A stretch of DNA of 51,857 nucleotides from assembly GCF_014697025.1 (NCBI RefSeq), contig NZ_JACJRC010000034.1, forward strand, positions 1 to 51,857, given 5' to 3'. The notes under the pieces were generated by a model, which saw nothing but the letters and a program-made list of their open reading frames with translations, did no database searches and was not told where the DNA came from. Source of the stretch: Alkalinema sp. FACHB-956 (GTDB taxonomy: Bacteria; Cyanobacteriota; Cyanobacteriia; Leptolyngbyales; Leptolyngbyaceae). Shown one piece after another: positions 43,738-51,857 of the stretch. The number at the start of each line of letters is the position of its first letter. Positions within the stretch are counted from its first letter, which is position 1. The translations under genes and the position numbers were made by a program.

Positions 43738-43764
43738 GGCCCTCTGCCCAGCTGGTAGAGGGCC
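43738..43764 (+). terminator. Hairpin after the SLH-protein gene
   Basis: GGCCCTCT (43738-43745) pairs perfectly with AGAGGGCC (43757-43764). No T-run follows, so it may be a weak terminator or an RNA-stabilising hairpin. A second hairpin, GTTGGCC/GGCCAAC, lies at 43831-43850. Confidence 0.45.
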
Positions 43765-43921
43765 GTAGGGCGAGGGCACAATGCTGGGATCTGAGTAGAA
43801 TTCTGGGATCTGACAGGTCATTGGAAGCCTGTTGGCCTTGCGGGGCCAACCCTTCCCCTCGGTAGCACTTGATGGGAAAATAGAGTTTGGCCGAATACAT
43901 TTTTTAAGAAGCGCAGGACTT

Positions 43922-44275
43922 ATGGCAGAGATTCAATTTTCCCGAGGTGTGACTGAGACGGTGATTCCCGATGTTCGCCTGACCCGCAGTCGGGATGGAT
44001 CGAAGGGAACGGCCAGCTTCTACTTCGAGAAGCCTGATGCGCTAATGAGCACCAGTATGGATTCCATCACAGGGATGTATCTACTGGACGAAGAAGGCGA
44101 AATTTGCTCCCGAGATGTCAAAGCTAAATTTATCAACGGCCAACCCGAAGCGCTAGAAGTGCTGTATATCATGCGGTCTCCTGAAGAATGGGATCGGTTT
44201 ATCCGGTTTATGGAGCGCTATGGTGAGCAGAACGGTCTGGTACAGCAGCGATCGAGCGATAACGAAGAAGCTTAA
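43922..44275 (+). CDS. psb28: Photosystem II assembly protein Psb28
   Basis: The 117-residue protein starts [20 protein letters not shown], continues [21 protein letters not shown], and includes [13 protein letters not shown] and [15 protein letters not shown]. These are the hallmarks of Psb28. The protein binds the stromal face of photosystem II assembly intermediates near CP47/cytochrome b559. The frame is open to 43832, but ATG 43922 matches the family N-terminus. Length is normal (about 110-120). It is followed by repeats and a palindromic hairpin before thrB. Confidence 0.95.
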   Translation: MAEIQFSRGVTETVIPDVRLTRSRDGSKGTASFYFEKPDALMSTSMDSITGMYLLDEEGEICSRDVKAKFINGQPEALEVLYIMRSPEEWDRFIRFMERYGEQNGLVQQRSSDNEEA

Positions 44276-44304
44276 GAGACTCAACTTGGGGACGCTCGTT
44301 TCTC

Positions 44305-44352
44305 TGAGATACTAACTTTCTTTGAGACGCTAACTTTTTGAGACGCTAACTT
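44305..44352. repeat. Tandem repeat of TGAGACGCTAACTTT type
   Basis: TGAGATACTAACTTTC, TTTGAGACGCTAACTTT and TTGAGACGCTAACTTA are three consecutive 16-17 bp units with few differences, between psb28 and thrB. Confidence 0.7.
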
Positions 44353-44368
44353 AAGGTGCAGAGGGGTG

Positions 44369-44386
44369 GGGCGCAAATTTGCGCCC
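44369..44386. terminator. Perfect 18-bp palindrome between psb28 and thrB
   Basis: GGGCGCAAATTTGCGCCC is an uninterrupted palindrome. As RNA it would form a GC-capped hairpin, and the following CTTCCTGCTGTTAT is pyrimidine-rich. It may be the psb28 terminator or a protein-binding site for thrB. Confidence 0.45.
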
Positions 44387-44499
44387 TTCCTGCTGTTATC
44401 CCATGGTGGGAAAAGAAATCCCACGGTTGGAAAAGAAGATATGTCCCTAGCCGATCGCAGGTTCGATCAAAGTCAGCAAATTTAGCGAGGAATGCCACT

Positions 44500-45414
44500 G
44501 TGTCTGTTCGTGTTCGGGTACCAGCAACAACGGCTAATATTGGCCCTGGGTTTGACTGTTTGGGGGCTGCACTAACGCTTTACAACGAATTTATTTTCTC
44601 TCCCCATCCCACCGGACAGACCTTGGAAATTACGGTAACGGGGGTGAATGCCGATCGGGTCGGAACCGATGGGGACAACATGGTGTACCAGGCGTTTCTC
44701 AAGGTGTTTGAACAGCTAGGCCAGCCCGTTCCACCGCTACGGTTGGAGATTGCCATGAATGTTCCCCTAGCACGGGGTTTGGGCAGTTCTGCCACGGCGA
44801 TCGTGGGCGGGTTAGTGGGTGCTAACGAGCTGGCTGGTAAACCGCTGTCTTCTGCGGAATTAGCCGCGATCGCGACGGACATTGAGGGCCACCCCGATAA
44901 TGTCGTCCCAGCGCTGTTGGGGGGCTGTCGGTTGGCGGCTTCTGGCGTGGTGCGGGATTGGGAGATTTGCCAATTGGCCTGGAATCCAGCGGTGGTACCC
45001 GTGGTGGCGATTCCCGCGTTTGAGCTATCCACCGAAGCGGCCCGGAAGGTGTTGCCCCAGGATTACAGCCGTGCCGATGCGGTGTTTAACATGGCCCATT
45101 TGGGCTTGTTGCTGCAAGGGTTAGCCACGGGAAATGGTGATTGGTTAAAGGCTGCGTTGCAAGATAAAATTCACCAACCCTACCGTAAATCCTTGATTCC
45201 AGGCTATGACGCGATCGAACAAGCGGCCCAGGCTGCCGGAGCCTATGGGGTCGTGATCAGCGGGGCAGGCCCGACGGTATTAGCACTGGCTCCCGAGGCG
45301 GTCGGGGAAACGGTCAAAACGGCTATGGAGCAAGCCTGGGCTAGCCAAGGAATGACCGCTCAGGCGATCGTTTTGGCGTTGGATACGCTGGGAACTGTTG
45401 TCAGCAACGATTGA
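44500..45414 (+). CDS. thrB: Homoserine kinase
   Basis: The 304-residue GHMP kinase starts [20 protein letters not shown] as GTG at 44500, with GCGAGG 9 nt upstream. This is preferred to a longer frame from 44356, which adds 48 non-homologous residues. The ATP-binding motif [17 protein letters not shown] is near residue 90, and [14 protein letters not shown] near 252 is the third GHMP motif. It phosphorylates homoserine with ATP, the committed step to threonine. Location is cytoplasmic. The neighbours are unrelated to threonine synthesis. Confidence 0.95.
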   Translation: MSVRVRVPATTANIGPGFDCLGAALTLYNEFIFSPHPTGQTLEITVTGVNADRVGTDGDNMVYQAFLKVFEQLGQPVPPLRLEIAMNVPLARGLGSSATAIVGGLVGANELAGKPLSSAELAAIATDIEGHPDNVVPALLGGCRLAASGVVRDWEICQLAWNPAVVPVVAIPAFELSTEAARKVLPQDYSRADAVFNMAHLGLLLQGLATGNGDWLKAALQDKIHQPYRKSLIPGYDAIEQAAQAAGAYGVVISGAGPTVLALAPEAVGETVKTAMEQAWASQGMTAQAIVLALDTLGTVVSND

Positions 45415-45604
45415 CGCAGAGGGTTCATGCAGACGGTGACAGAGGGTTGATGCTGCCGTAGCATTGATCAATCCATTGGCAATACCGTTGTTGCTGGGTT
45501 CGCGCAGTAGTACGAAGTCCATAGAAATTCGGGGATACAGCGACAGAAATCCAGAACAGGAATTAGATTGGAAGGGACATCGTGCATTGATTCAGCAAGT
45601 TTCT

Positions 45605-46096
45605 ATGAAATCCATCTTTTTGCCTGTTATCGTGGTTTCGCTCGTGGTTCTGTTGGGGTTGGGGTTGTTTACTCAACCTGCTTGGGCGGGCATTTTTTCG
45701 GGGCAACGTCCGAATACTCTAGGGGTCCAAGCGGGGCAATTAGCGCCCTGTCCCGCCTCCCCCAATTGTGTCAGTAGCCAGAGCGGGGATGGGAGTCACC
45801 GAATTGAACCCCTCCGTCCCAGTGGGTCGATCGAGGAAGCTTTTACCACCCTGAAACAAGTGGTGCAATCCCAGCCTCGTACAAAAGTTGTCTCGGCTTC
45901 GGAGGATTATCTCTATGTGGAGTTCACCAGCCGTTTGATGGGCTTTGTGGATGATGTGGAATTTTATGTCGATCGGGAGGCGGGGGTAATTCAGGTGCGA
46001 TCGGCGTCGCGGTTGGGTGAGTCTGATTTGGGCGTCAACCGCGATCGGATCGAAACTTTGCGGCAGGCGTTACAAAACCAAGGTTCCGTCGCGTAA
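45605..46096 (+). CDS. DUF1499 domain secreted protein
   Basis: The 163-residue protein starts MKSIFLPVIVVSLVVLLGLG, a signal peptide ending at QPAWA near residue 27. The DUF1499 domain has LAPCPASPNCVSSQSGDGSH near 47, YLYVEFTSRLMGFVDDVEFYVD near 108 and VRSASRLGESDLGVNRDRIE near 135. The family is widespread in cyanobacteria and plastids with no established function. The longer frame from 45464 lacks a signal peptide. A strong nested hairpin follows at 46105. Confidence 0.88.
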   Translation: MKSIFLPVIVVSLVVLLGLGLFTQPAWAGIFSGQRPNTLGVQAGQLAPCPASPNCVSSQSGDGSHRIEPLRPSGSIEEAFTTLKQVVQSQPRTKVVSASEDYLYVEFTSRLMGFVDDVEFYVDREAGVIQVRSASRLGESDLGVNRDRIETLRQALQNQGSVA

Positions 46097-46104
46097 TTGG
46101 CGTA

Positions 46105-46168
46105 AAAAGCCGGGGAGCTTGGCAAATTAGCCAAGCTCCCATGGGATTCACCCACAACCCCGGCTTTT
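46105..46168. terminator. Nested double-stem bidirectional terminator
   Basis: The outer stem AAAAGCCGGGG (46105-46115) pairs with CCCCGGCTTTT (46158-46168). The inner perfect stem GGGAGCTTGGC (46113-46123) pairs with GCCAAGCTCCC (46130-46140). It serves the convergent DUF1499 gene and gcvT. Confidence 0.85.
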
Positions 46169-46222
46169 GCGAACTTTGGGATAGATGCGATCGTGCTTGA
46201 GATTAGGCGCGATCTCACTCTA

Positions 46223-46260
46223 TTTACCGACTCGCTTTACCGACTCGCTTTACCGACTCG
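46223..46260. repeat. 13-bp tandem repeat overlapping the gcvT stop codon
   Basis: CTTTACCGACTCG occurs three times (46223-46234 as a partial unit, 46235-46247, 46248-46260). The gcvT stop codon (46250-46252 on the minus strand) lies in the third unit. Confidence 0.85.
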
Positions 46261-47344
46261 CTTTGTAAAAGGGCTTCTTCACGATCGTGGCAGGATAAGC
46301 CTTACCCCGAATACTGACCTCTACCGTATTGCCGATCGTTGCCAGTTCCGTCGGCACATAGCCCAAGGCCACCGGATAGCCCAAGGTGGGCGACAGCGTG
46401 CCACTGGTCACAATCCCCACCGTTTCCCCCGCATTGAGAATGGGATAGTCGTGGCGAGCAATATTGCGGCCTTCCAACTGCAACGCCATCAGCCGCTTTT
46501 TCACCCCCTCCGCCTTTTGTTGCTCCAACACCGATCGGCCAATAAATTCCCCCTTTCGATCCAAATGCACTAGCCAACCCAACCCCGCTTCTAATGGCGT
46601 CGTCTCATCATTAATATCCTGCCCATACAGGCACATCGCTGCTTCCAGCCGCAGGGTATCCCGCGCCCCCAATCCACAGGGCGTCACCCCTGCCGCCAAT
46701 AGTGCCTGCCATAGGGCTCGTCCCACCTCCGGCGCACTCATAACCTCAAAGCCATCTTCTCCGGTATAGCCCGTGCGTGCCACGAAAATGGGTTGTTCGT
46801 TAAAGCTAGCTTCCGTATGTTCAAAGGCTTTCAGGGATTCGATCGAACCTTGAACGAGCGCTTGCAGTTGACCAACGGCCTGTGGGCCTTGCACGGCAAT
46901 TAGCGTTTTATTTTGCGATCGATTTTCCAATTGCAATTGATTTAGATCAAGATTTGTCTGCATCCAATTCCAATCTTTTTGCATTGTCGCAGCATTGACG
47001 ATCGTAATCCAAGACTGTTCATTTCCTGTTCCGCCTTGATAATAAAAAATTAAATCGTCAATGATGCCTCCCTGGGAATTCAACAATACGGTGTACTGTG
47101 CCTGTCCCGGTTGCAACCGACTCAGATCCGAAGGCACCAATCTTTGAATTTGCTCCAGCACGTTGCCTTTCAGCGAAAAAGCACCCATATGGGAAATATC
47201 AAACATCCCCACAGCCGTTCTGACCGCTTGGTGTTCTTGGGTGATGCTACTGAACTGAACGGGCATTTCCCAGCCAGAAAAGCCGATCGTGCGGGCATTG
47301 CCCATCAGGTCAAACAGAGGAGTGCGTTGCAGGGTGTCAGTCAC
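46250..47344 (-). CDS. gcvT: Glycine cleavage system T protein (aminomethyltransferase)
   Basis: The 364-residue protein has GFSGWEMPVQFSSITQEHQAV near residue 18, VGMFDISHMGAFSLKG near 42, VARTGYTGEDGFEV near 180 and LGARDTLRLEAAMCLYGQDI near 220. These are the conserved GcvT folate-binding and aminomethyl-transfer motifs. It transfers the methylene group of the P/H-protein intermediate to tetrahydrofolate and is important for photorespiratory glycine. The other glycine cleavage genes are not in the window. Its last codons lie in a tandem repeat. No glycine riboswitch was recognised upstream. Confidence 0.95.
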   Translation of the reverse strand: MTDTLQRTPLFDLMGNARTIGFSGWEMPVQFSSITQEHQAVRTAVGMFDISHMGAFSLKGNVLEQIQRLVPSDLSRLQPGQAQYTVLLNSQGGIIDDLIFYYQGGTGNEQSWITIVNAATMQKDWNWMQTNLDLNQLQLENRSQNKTLIAVQGPQAVGQLQALVQGSIESLKAFEHTEASFNEQPIFVARTGYTGEDGFEVMSAPEVGRALWQALLAAGVTPCGLGARDTLRLEAAMCLYGQDINDETTPLEAGLGWLVHLDRKGEFIGRSVLEQQKAEGVKKRLMALQLEGRNIARHDYPILNAGETVGIVTSGTLSPTLGYPVALGYVPTELATIGNTVEVSIRGKAYPATIVKKPFYKASR

Positions 47345-47675
47345 GGGCGTTCGGAGAACTCAACAGCTTCTATTATCCCGCGATCGCTGGCTCGATCGGA
47401 CAAGGAAAATCCTAAGCATCCCAGATTGAAGAGGCTTTCATGGGATGACAATTCGATTGTGGGGAGTACTGAATTCGACGACATAAACGTATCCAGGAGC
47501 GATCGGACTTGAGGGACTCATTTGCTCTAGTTTCATTTTAACCCGAGATTTCAGGATGCTTTCCGAGCCACGACGAATTCCTGAGACTTCGAGACGAATT
47601 CCTGAGACTTCGAGACGTGCTTTGCGTTGAAAGACAGTTGCAGGATGTTCGATCGAACTAAACTAAAATTAGACA
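47345..47675. other. 331-bp spacer between minus-strand genes
   Basis: No gene is supported. It contains an exact 21-bp tandem duplication (47572-47613). It should carry the gcvT promoter and the end of the FHA-ABC transcript. Confidence 0.5.
47572..47613. repeat. Exact 21-bp tandem duplication
   Basis: A 21-bp unit beginning GACGAATTCCTGAGACTTCG is present at 47572-47592 and 47593-47613, and a partial third copy (GACG) follows. Confidence 0.9.
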
Positions 47676-50051
47676 TTAACAAATATCTTTACGCTTTTGG
47701 AAGAATCCTGCAAGACATAAACAGACCACAATATGAATGCATAATAATCCCCAGTTCAGTGAGAGATTTGACCAATTCGCATCATAAACAGCACTAGGTT
47801 CTAACGGTCGAGGTAACAAACTTCCATCTGGTAATTTCTTTTGCTCTGGAATTAGAGCATTAAGATTGATCAGTGTGCCATAAGCTCCCACGGACCAACG
47901 ACCCAACATAAACCAGCCTAAAATTTTAGCCGCTCCATCGGTTGCAAAGAGTACACCAGAAAAAATGATTTGAGGAATTAAAAGTAATGGCAATGCACTA
48001 TTGGCTTGAGCAGTACTTCTGACTAAGCTGGAAATTAGTAAGCCTAGACTATAACTGGCAATTAAAGTCAGAAAATTGGTGACGGTTAATCCAATAGGCC
48101 AAGAGATCATCTCAGAAGTGGGAGACTGAAATACTATCATTACGACGATCGACATCAAGAGTGACTGAACCATTGCAATAGCTGCAAGAACCAAGACCTT
48201 TGATCCCAAGTAAGCAGATAAGCTCAAATTGACCAATCGTTCTCGAATGTAGATCGGCGTTTCTTTGACAATTTCTTGTAATGCACCCGAGAGGCCAACC
48301 CATAAGGAAGCACAGGTAAAAACAAAGAGAATTTTGATCGCTAGAGGAGCCAAGGTTGAGTCGGGAACTTCTGGCTTTAAAAAGGCTGCGTTATTTTTGA
48401 CAGCAAAACTGATTAGACTAACCCCGATCGGAGCAGTGATAAGAGAAATGATGAGATTAGCCTGATCTCGAAGGACTAACTGCCAATAGCGTTGGGTTAG
48501 GAGTTTCGTTTGTTCAATAAACGAGGGTTTTGCTTGAGTTGGTACAACAAAACCTATGGGAGCATTCTGTTGAAGACTCAAGTGATTTCGAATATAACGA
48601 TCGTAGTAGCTGGATTGACTGTAGTAATTTGCACAGTTGATGATATCATCTTGGTTTTCGAGTTTTGTATAAATGTCAGCGAAGTCATCTTCATTGAAAA
48701 ATTCATGGGCTTCTTGAGGTGGACCGAAGAAACAGAGAAAGCCACCGCGTCCCATAAAGGCGACTCGATCACAGAGTGTGACATTGGCTGTTGCATGCGT
48801 GACAAGAATGATGGTGCGACCTTCATCGGCAAGTTTTCGCAGGAGTTGCATCATTTTTTTATCCAACCCCGGATCAAGTCCTGAGGTTGGTTCATCTAGG
48901 AAAAATAATTTTGGATCTGCAAGTAGTTCCACACCAATGCAAACACGCTTTCTTTGCCCACCGCTGAGGAGTTGAATTTTTGTATTTTGCTGAGCGGGTG
49001 TGAGTTCAATTTGCTCTAATGTTTTGGCTACAATTACATCAATATTGGCATCTGGAGGAAGTCGAAGTTTTGCTGCGTAGGTGAGGGCTTCGAGAGCGGT
49101 TAAATCACGGTGAATGATATCATCTTGAGGGACGTAGCCGATTTGAGTGCGGTAAATATTGAAGTTCGATCGCAAGTCACAGCCATTGATTAAAACCTGC
49201 CCAGAAGTTGTCGGTTCTAACCCAAACAAAGCTTTCATCAGGGTTGACTTGCCTGCACCACTCCCACCGACTAAAGCAACAAATTGTCCTGGCTCGATCG
49301 CGAGGGTGACATCATTTAAAATCAGTTTAGTATTCTTGGCTTCATCGAGGACTTGCCGTTTTAATGAATAGGCATCTAGGCGAATCTGGGTTCCTGAGTC
49401 TAGAATGCGGAGCTGATTGTTTTGAACCATTAAAGTAAATGGCCCAATATTCACGGTCATGTTGTCTTCGATTGCAATGGAACTCTCCACCCGGCGACTA
49501 TTTGCAAAGATACCATTGACACTTTTGTCACATAACACATATCCAGAGGCTCGCTTTTCTATGGTGGCATGGATACGAGAGATTGTCGGAGCATCAAGCA
49601 CTAGGTCACAGGTGGAATCTCGTCCGATCGTGATGACTGAGCTATTTAAAAGAATAGATCGTGGACTTAACGTCTTAAGCTGGGTTGAGGCGGAAGGATC
49701 ACAGTAAGAGAGGAGAATCATATTACGGGGATCTTGCCCGACTTTAAGTGTCGTGCCATTTTTCAATCTGAAGCTTTCGGATACGGTGATTCTTGTCTGA
49801 TTTATAAATAATCCGTTGGTGCTGGGTTTATTCCCATCGCCGTCCAAAATTTCATAGTTATCTCCGATTCTCTGCAAAATTGCATGACAGCCAGAAATCA
49901 CATCCCAGTCTGGCGGCACTACAAGGTCACAAAGCTGAGGATTACGCCCCAAAACATGACGATCTCTGGTGAGGTCAAAACGGCAAACTTGGCCTTGTTT
50001 TTTCAGTTCAAGGTAGGGCGCTTGTCCAATGAGGGTTTCAGGGTGTGTCAT
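47676..50051 (-). CDS. Double-FHA ABC transporter, ABCG/ABC-2 type half-transporter
   Basis: The 791-residue protein has two FHA domains: GRNPQLCDLVVPP (35-47) with S53/H56, and GRDSTCDLVLDAPTISRIH (143-161) with SVNG (177-180). The ATPase domain has Walker A GGSGAGKST (262-270), signature LSGGQRKR (362-369) and Walker B FFLDEP (383-388). The C-terminal membrane domain of about six segments starts near 545 (NLIISLITAPIGVSLISFAV). FHA domains bind phosphothreonine, so transport is probably controlled by a Ser/Thr kinase. The divergent gene at 50504 encodes one. The exported substrate is unknown. Confidence 0.92.
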   Translation of the reverse strand: MTHPETLIGQAPYLELKKQGQVCRFDLTRDRHVLGRNPQLCDLVVPPDWDVISGCHAILQRIGDNYEILDGDGNKPSTNGLFINQTRITVSESFRLKNGTTLKVGQDPRNMILLSYCDPSASTQLKTLSPRSILLNSSVITIGRDSTCDLVLDAPTISRIHATIEKRASGYVLCDKSVNGIFANSRRVESSIAIEDNMTVNIGPFTLMVQNNQLRILDSGTQIRLDAYSLKRQVLDEAKNTKLILNDVTLAIEPGQFVALVGGSGAGKSTLMKALFGLEPTTSGQVLINGCDLRSNFNIYRTQIGYVPQDDIIHRDLTALEALTYAAKLRLPPDANIDVIVAKTLEQIELTPAQQNTKIQLLSGGQRKRVCIGVELLADPKLFFLDEPTSGLDPGLDKKMMQLLRKLADEGRTIILVTHATANVTLCDRVAFMGRGGFLCFFGPPQEAHEFFNEDDFADIYTKLENQDDIINCANYYSQSSYYDRYIRNHLSLQQNAPIGFVVPTQAKPSFIEQTKLLTQRYWQLVLRDQANLIISLITAPIGVSLISFAVKNNAAFLKPEVPDSTLAPLAIKILFVFTCASLWVGLSGALQEIVKETPIYIRERLVNLSLSAYLGSKVLVLAAIAMVQSLLMSIVVMIVFQSPTSEMISWPIGLTVTNFLTLIASYSLGLLISSLVRSTAQANSALPLLLIPQIIFSGVLFATDGAAKILGWFMLGRWSVGAYGTLINLNALIPEQKKLPDGSLLPRPLEPSAVYDANWSNLSLNWGLLCIHIVVCLCLAGFFQKRKDIC

Positions 50052-50503
50052 GGGCAGTTTGGCAAAAGGAAATGACGATGGCCACTTTTACTTTAAGCGA
50101 AAAATCCACCGTCAAACCAGAGGAATAAAATCCCTAAAAGACTGTTGTACCAAAGCTTGTGACCACTGCTAACGGTAGACAAAACGATCCGGACTTTATT
50201 ATTCTTGTTTAACAAATTTTGTGGATTTTACTGTTGTTTTGTAATTTTTTCTTAAAGAAAGTCTATTCGTCAAGCCGAATTTAGTTTTTTCGGTAACTTG
50301 AAAGATGATTGTCACTCTAGTGTAGAGATTCTGAGGCTAGATGTGGGCTAACTAAGGTTTAAGACTTGAGGGGCAATATATTTTTCAGGAATGAGATTTC
50401 TTGCTGATGTAGTTCGGAAAGAAACTCAAACCAGGTTTGAGTTTCGAAATCTTCAACATAAAAGCACTTACAACGTATTGATAGGTGGATAGGGGCAATC
50501 GCG
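50052..50503. other. 452-bp divergent control region between the FHA transporter and kinase genes
   Basis: This AT-rich stretch should carry both promoters. It holds a 25-bp palindrome (50421-50445) and a 33-codon plus-strand ORF (50391-50492) that contains the palindrome and ends 11 bp before the kinase ATG. The ORF has no good ribosome binding site and is not called as a gene. Confidence 0.5.
50421..50445. promoter_or_regulatory. 25-bp palindrome upstream of the kinase gene
   Basis: GAAACTCAAACC (50421-50432) and GGTTTGAGTTTC (50434-50445) are perfect inverted halves around A50433. As DNA it looks like a dimer operator; as RNA it forms a 10-bp stem with a 5-nt loop. It is followed by CGAAAT and not by a T-run, so a terminator is unlikely. 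Confidence 0.5.
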
Positions 50504-51745
50504 ATGATGATGGATTTGGTGAGCAATCGCTATCGGGTGGTGCGTGAGCTGGGCAAGGGAGGTTTTGGAACAACTTCGTTGGTAGAGGATACGCAGCTTC
50601 CTTCGGGGCGGCGCTGTGTATTGAAGGAGTTGATGCCTGTAGAGAGTAGTCCTGAGATTTATGCGTTGGTACAGCAGCGGTTTGAGCGGGAAGCCGCGAT
50701 TTTGGAAGAGTTGGGCAATTTGACGCTTCAGATCCCGAGTCTTTATGCGTATTTTGCGGAGAATGGGAAGTTCTATTTGGTTCAGGAATATGTAGAGGGA
50801 GAGACAATCGCAGAGCGGGTGCAAACTCAGGGTGTGATGAGTGATGCGGCGGTGCGAGAGTGGCTGATGGGGTTGCTTCCGGTACTAGGGCTGGTGCATG
50901 AACGTAAAATTATTCATCGGGATATTAAGCCGGAAAATGTGATTTTGCGGCAGCGGGATCATAAACCTGTACTCATTGATTTTGGTGCGGTGCGGGAGAC
51001 GATGGGGACGTTGATCAATGCAAATGGTCAGAGTACTCAGTCGATTGTGATTGGAACGCCTGGGTTTATGGCGAGTGAGCAGGCAGCGGGTCGGCCAGTA
51101 TTTGCGAGTGATTTGTATAGTTTGGGTTTGACAGCAATTTATGCTTTAACGGGTAAGATACCGCAGGAACTGCCGACGGATCCGATGACAGGAAATATCC
51201 AATGGCGTCAGTTTGCGCCGACGGTGAGTGCGGGGTTAGCGACGGTGATTGATCGGGCGATTATGCCTGTAAGTCGCGATAGATATCAAACGTCAGGGCA
51301 AATGCAAAGTGAGTTGATGGGATCAAATGAATCAAATCCTATTCCAGGAACAGTTATTTCGATGACACCAGCAACTATCTCAAATCCTATGCCTGTAATG
51401 ACAGTACCTCCTGTCGAGCAATATCCTAATACTAATAATTCTAATTCTCAGCCTACTATTGTTGTAGCCCATCCTCTAAGTTCTTCGTCACAACCCATAC
51501 AACCGCAGAGCCCACACAGTATAGCTGTTACACCGAAACAAGGTCTGAGCGACTGGGCTAAAGCCATGATTATGGGTGGACTTATTGGGACATTCATATT
51601 AATTGCAATTGTTCTCACTCGTCCACAACAAACCACGCAGGCTTCGAATAACACTCCTACTACTGCAACTACACCTGCTGCTCCCTCCCCATCACCTTCT
51701 ACAGTACCATCGCCTGTTGCTACAGTTTCCGGCGTTGCTGAATAG
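50504..51745 (+). CDS. Membrane-anchored Ser/Thr protein kinase
   Basis: The 413-residue protein has a kinase domain at about 10-272: glycine-rich loop ELGKGGFGTTSLV (15-27), catalytic Lys41 (VLKEL), HRDIKPEN (138-145), DFG (159-161) and GTPGFMASEQ. A Pro/Ser/Thr-rich juxtamembrane stretch (about 275-345), one membrane segment (AMIMGGLIGTFILIAIVL, about 354-371) and a short Thr/Pro-rich outer tail follow. AGGGG lies 8 nt before the first of three adjacent ATGs. It is a PknB-like (Hanks type) kinase. The divergent double-FHA transporter is a probable phospho-target. Confidence 0.93.
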   Translation: MMMDLVSNRYRVVRELGKGGFGTTSLVEDTQLPSGRRCVLKELMPVESSPEIYALVQQRFEREAAILEELGNLTLQIPSLYAYFAENGKFYLVQEYVEGETIAERVQTQGVMSDAAVREWLMGLLPVLGLVHERKIIHRDIKPENVILRQRDHKPVLIDFGAVRETMGTLINANGQSTQSIVIGTPGFMASEQAAGRPVFASDLYSLGLTAIYALTGKIPQELPTDPMTGNIQWRQFAPTVSAGLATVIDRAIMPVSRDRYQTSGQMQSELMGSNESNPIPGTVISMTPATISNPMPVMTVPPVEQYPNTNNSNSQPTIVVAHPLSSSSQPIQPQSPHSIAVTPKQGLSDWAKAMIMGGLIGTFILIAIVLTRPQQTTQASNNTPTTATTPAAPSPSPSTVPSPVATVSGVAE

Positions 51746-51857
51746 GGATATGATTTACTGTGGGACGGGCACATCACCAAATTTGAGATAATGCAGTAGC
51801 AGGCGAATTGAGTGCTTCAGCATTTCTACAGATTTGGAATAACACAAGGTCTTACGA
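51746..51857. other. Right-edge spacer
   Basis: The last 112 bases contain no supported gene. The kinase tail ends at 51745, and nothing further is recognisable before the window stops. Confidence 0.5.

Noticed and set aside
47345-47560. Glycine riboswitch before gcvT
   Set aside because: The conserved glycine aptamer strings (such as the CCGAAGGGGCAA-like part) were not found on the transcribed strand.
50391-50492. 33-codon ORF ahead of the kinase gene
   Set aside because: It has no properly spaced ribosome binding site, and the overlapping palindrome explains the sequence constraint better.

Overview
The window is chromosomal DNA of a cyanobacterium, very probably a filamentous one. The evidence is the abundance of the HIP1 octamer GCGATCGC (for example at 341-348), the photosystem II genes psb28 and psb32, the system II cytochrome c maturation pair ccdA/ccsB, and a hetZ-patU gene pair, which is typical of filamentous cyanobacteria. 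Short tandem repeats of 12-30 bp are scattered through the spacers, and two run into the ends of genes. No tRNA, rRNA, CRISPR array, integrase or insertion sequence was recognised.

Region 1 (518-17137, all on the minus strand) is a surface-polysaccharide cluster. In transcription order it holds a degenerate HepC-like sugar transferase relative, a Wzx-type flippase, a GT4 enzyme, an FkbM methyltransferase, three GT2 enzymes, a GT4, a GT2, an O-antigen ligase/polymerase-like membrane protein, a class I methyltransferase, a truncated GT4 remnant, a hexapeptide acyltransferase, an AsnB-type amidotransferase and a final GT4. Together these could assemble, decorate (acetyl, methyl, amide), flip and polymerise a glycan. 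A catalytic initiating transferase, a chain-length regulator and an outer-membrane export protein are missing and must lie elsewhere.

Region 2 (17138-31185) is mostly housekeeping: ccdA and ccsB, a CPA2 antiporter fused to two Usp domains, a YegS-like lipid kinase, glmS, a metallo-beta-lactamase-fold protein with a degenerate metal site, a site-2-protease relative whose HExxH reads REGGH, a DUF815-type AAA+ ATPase and a secreted unknown. Region 3 (31672-37353) has hetZ-patU, a divergent conserved cyanobacterial unknown, a GNAT acetyltransferase, an MFS transporter and a small unknown. Region 4 (37601-41111) has an orphan amino-acid-binding lipoprotein with psb32, then three small membrane proteins (DUF948, YtxH, unknown).

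Region 5 (41446-51745) starts with a beta-helix protein carrying six SLH repeats, followed by psb28, thrB, a DUF1499 protein and gcvT. It ends with a double-FHA ABCG-type transporter divergent from a membrane-anchored Ser/Thr kinase, a plausible phospho-signalling pair. The less ordinary observations are three pseudoenzyme candidates (HepC-like, MBL-like, M50-like), two short ORFs with good ribosome binding sites in the spacers at 10.2 and 17.3 kb, and the FHA transporter/kinase pair.
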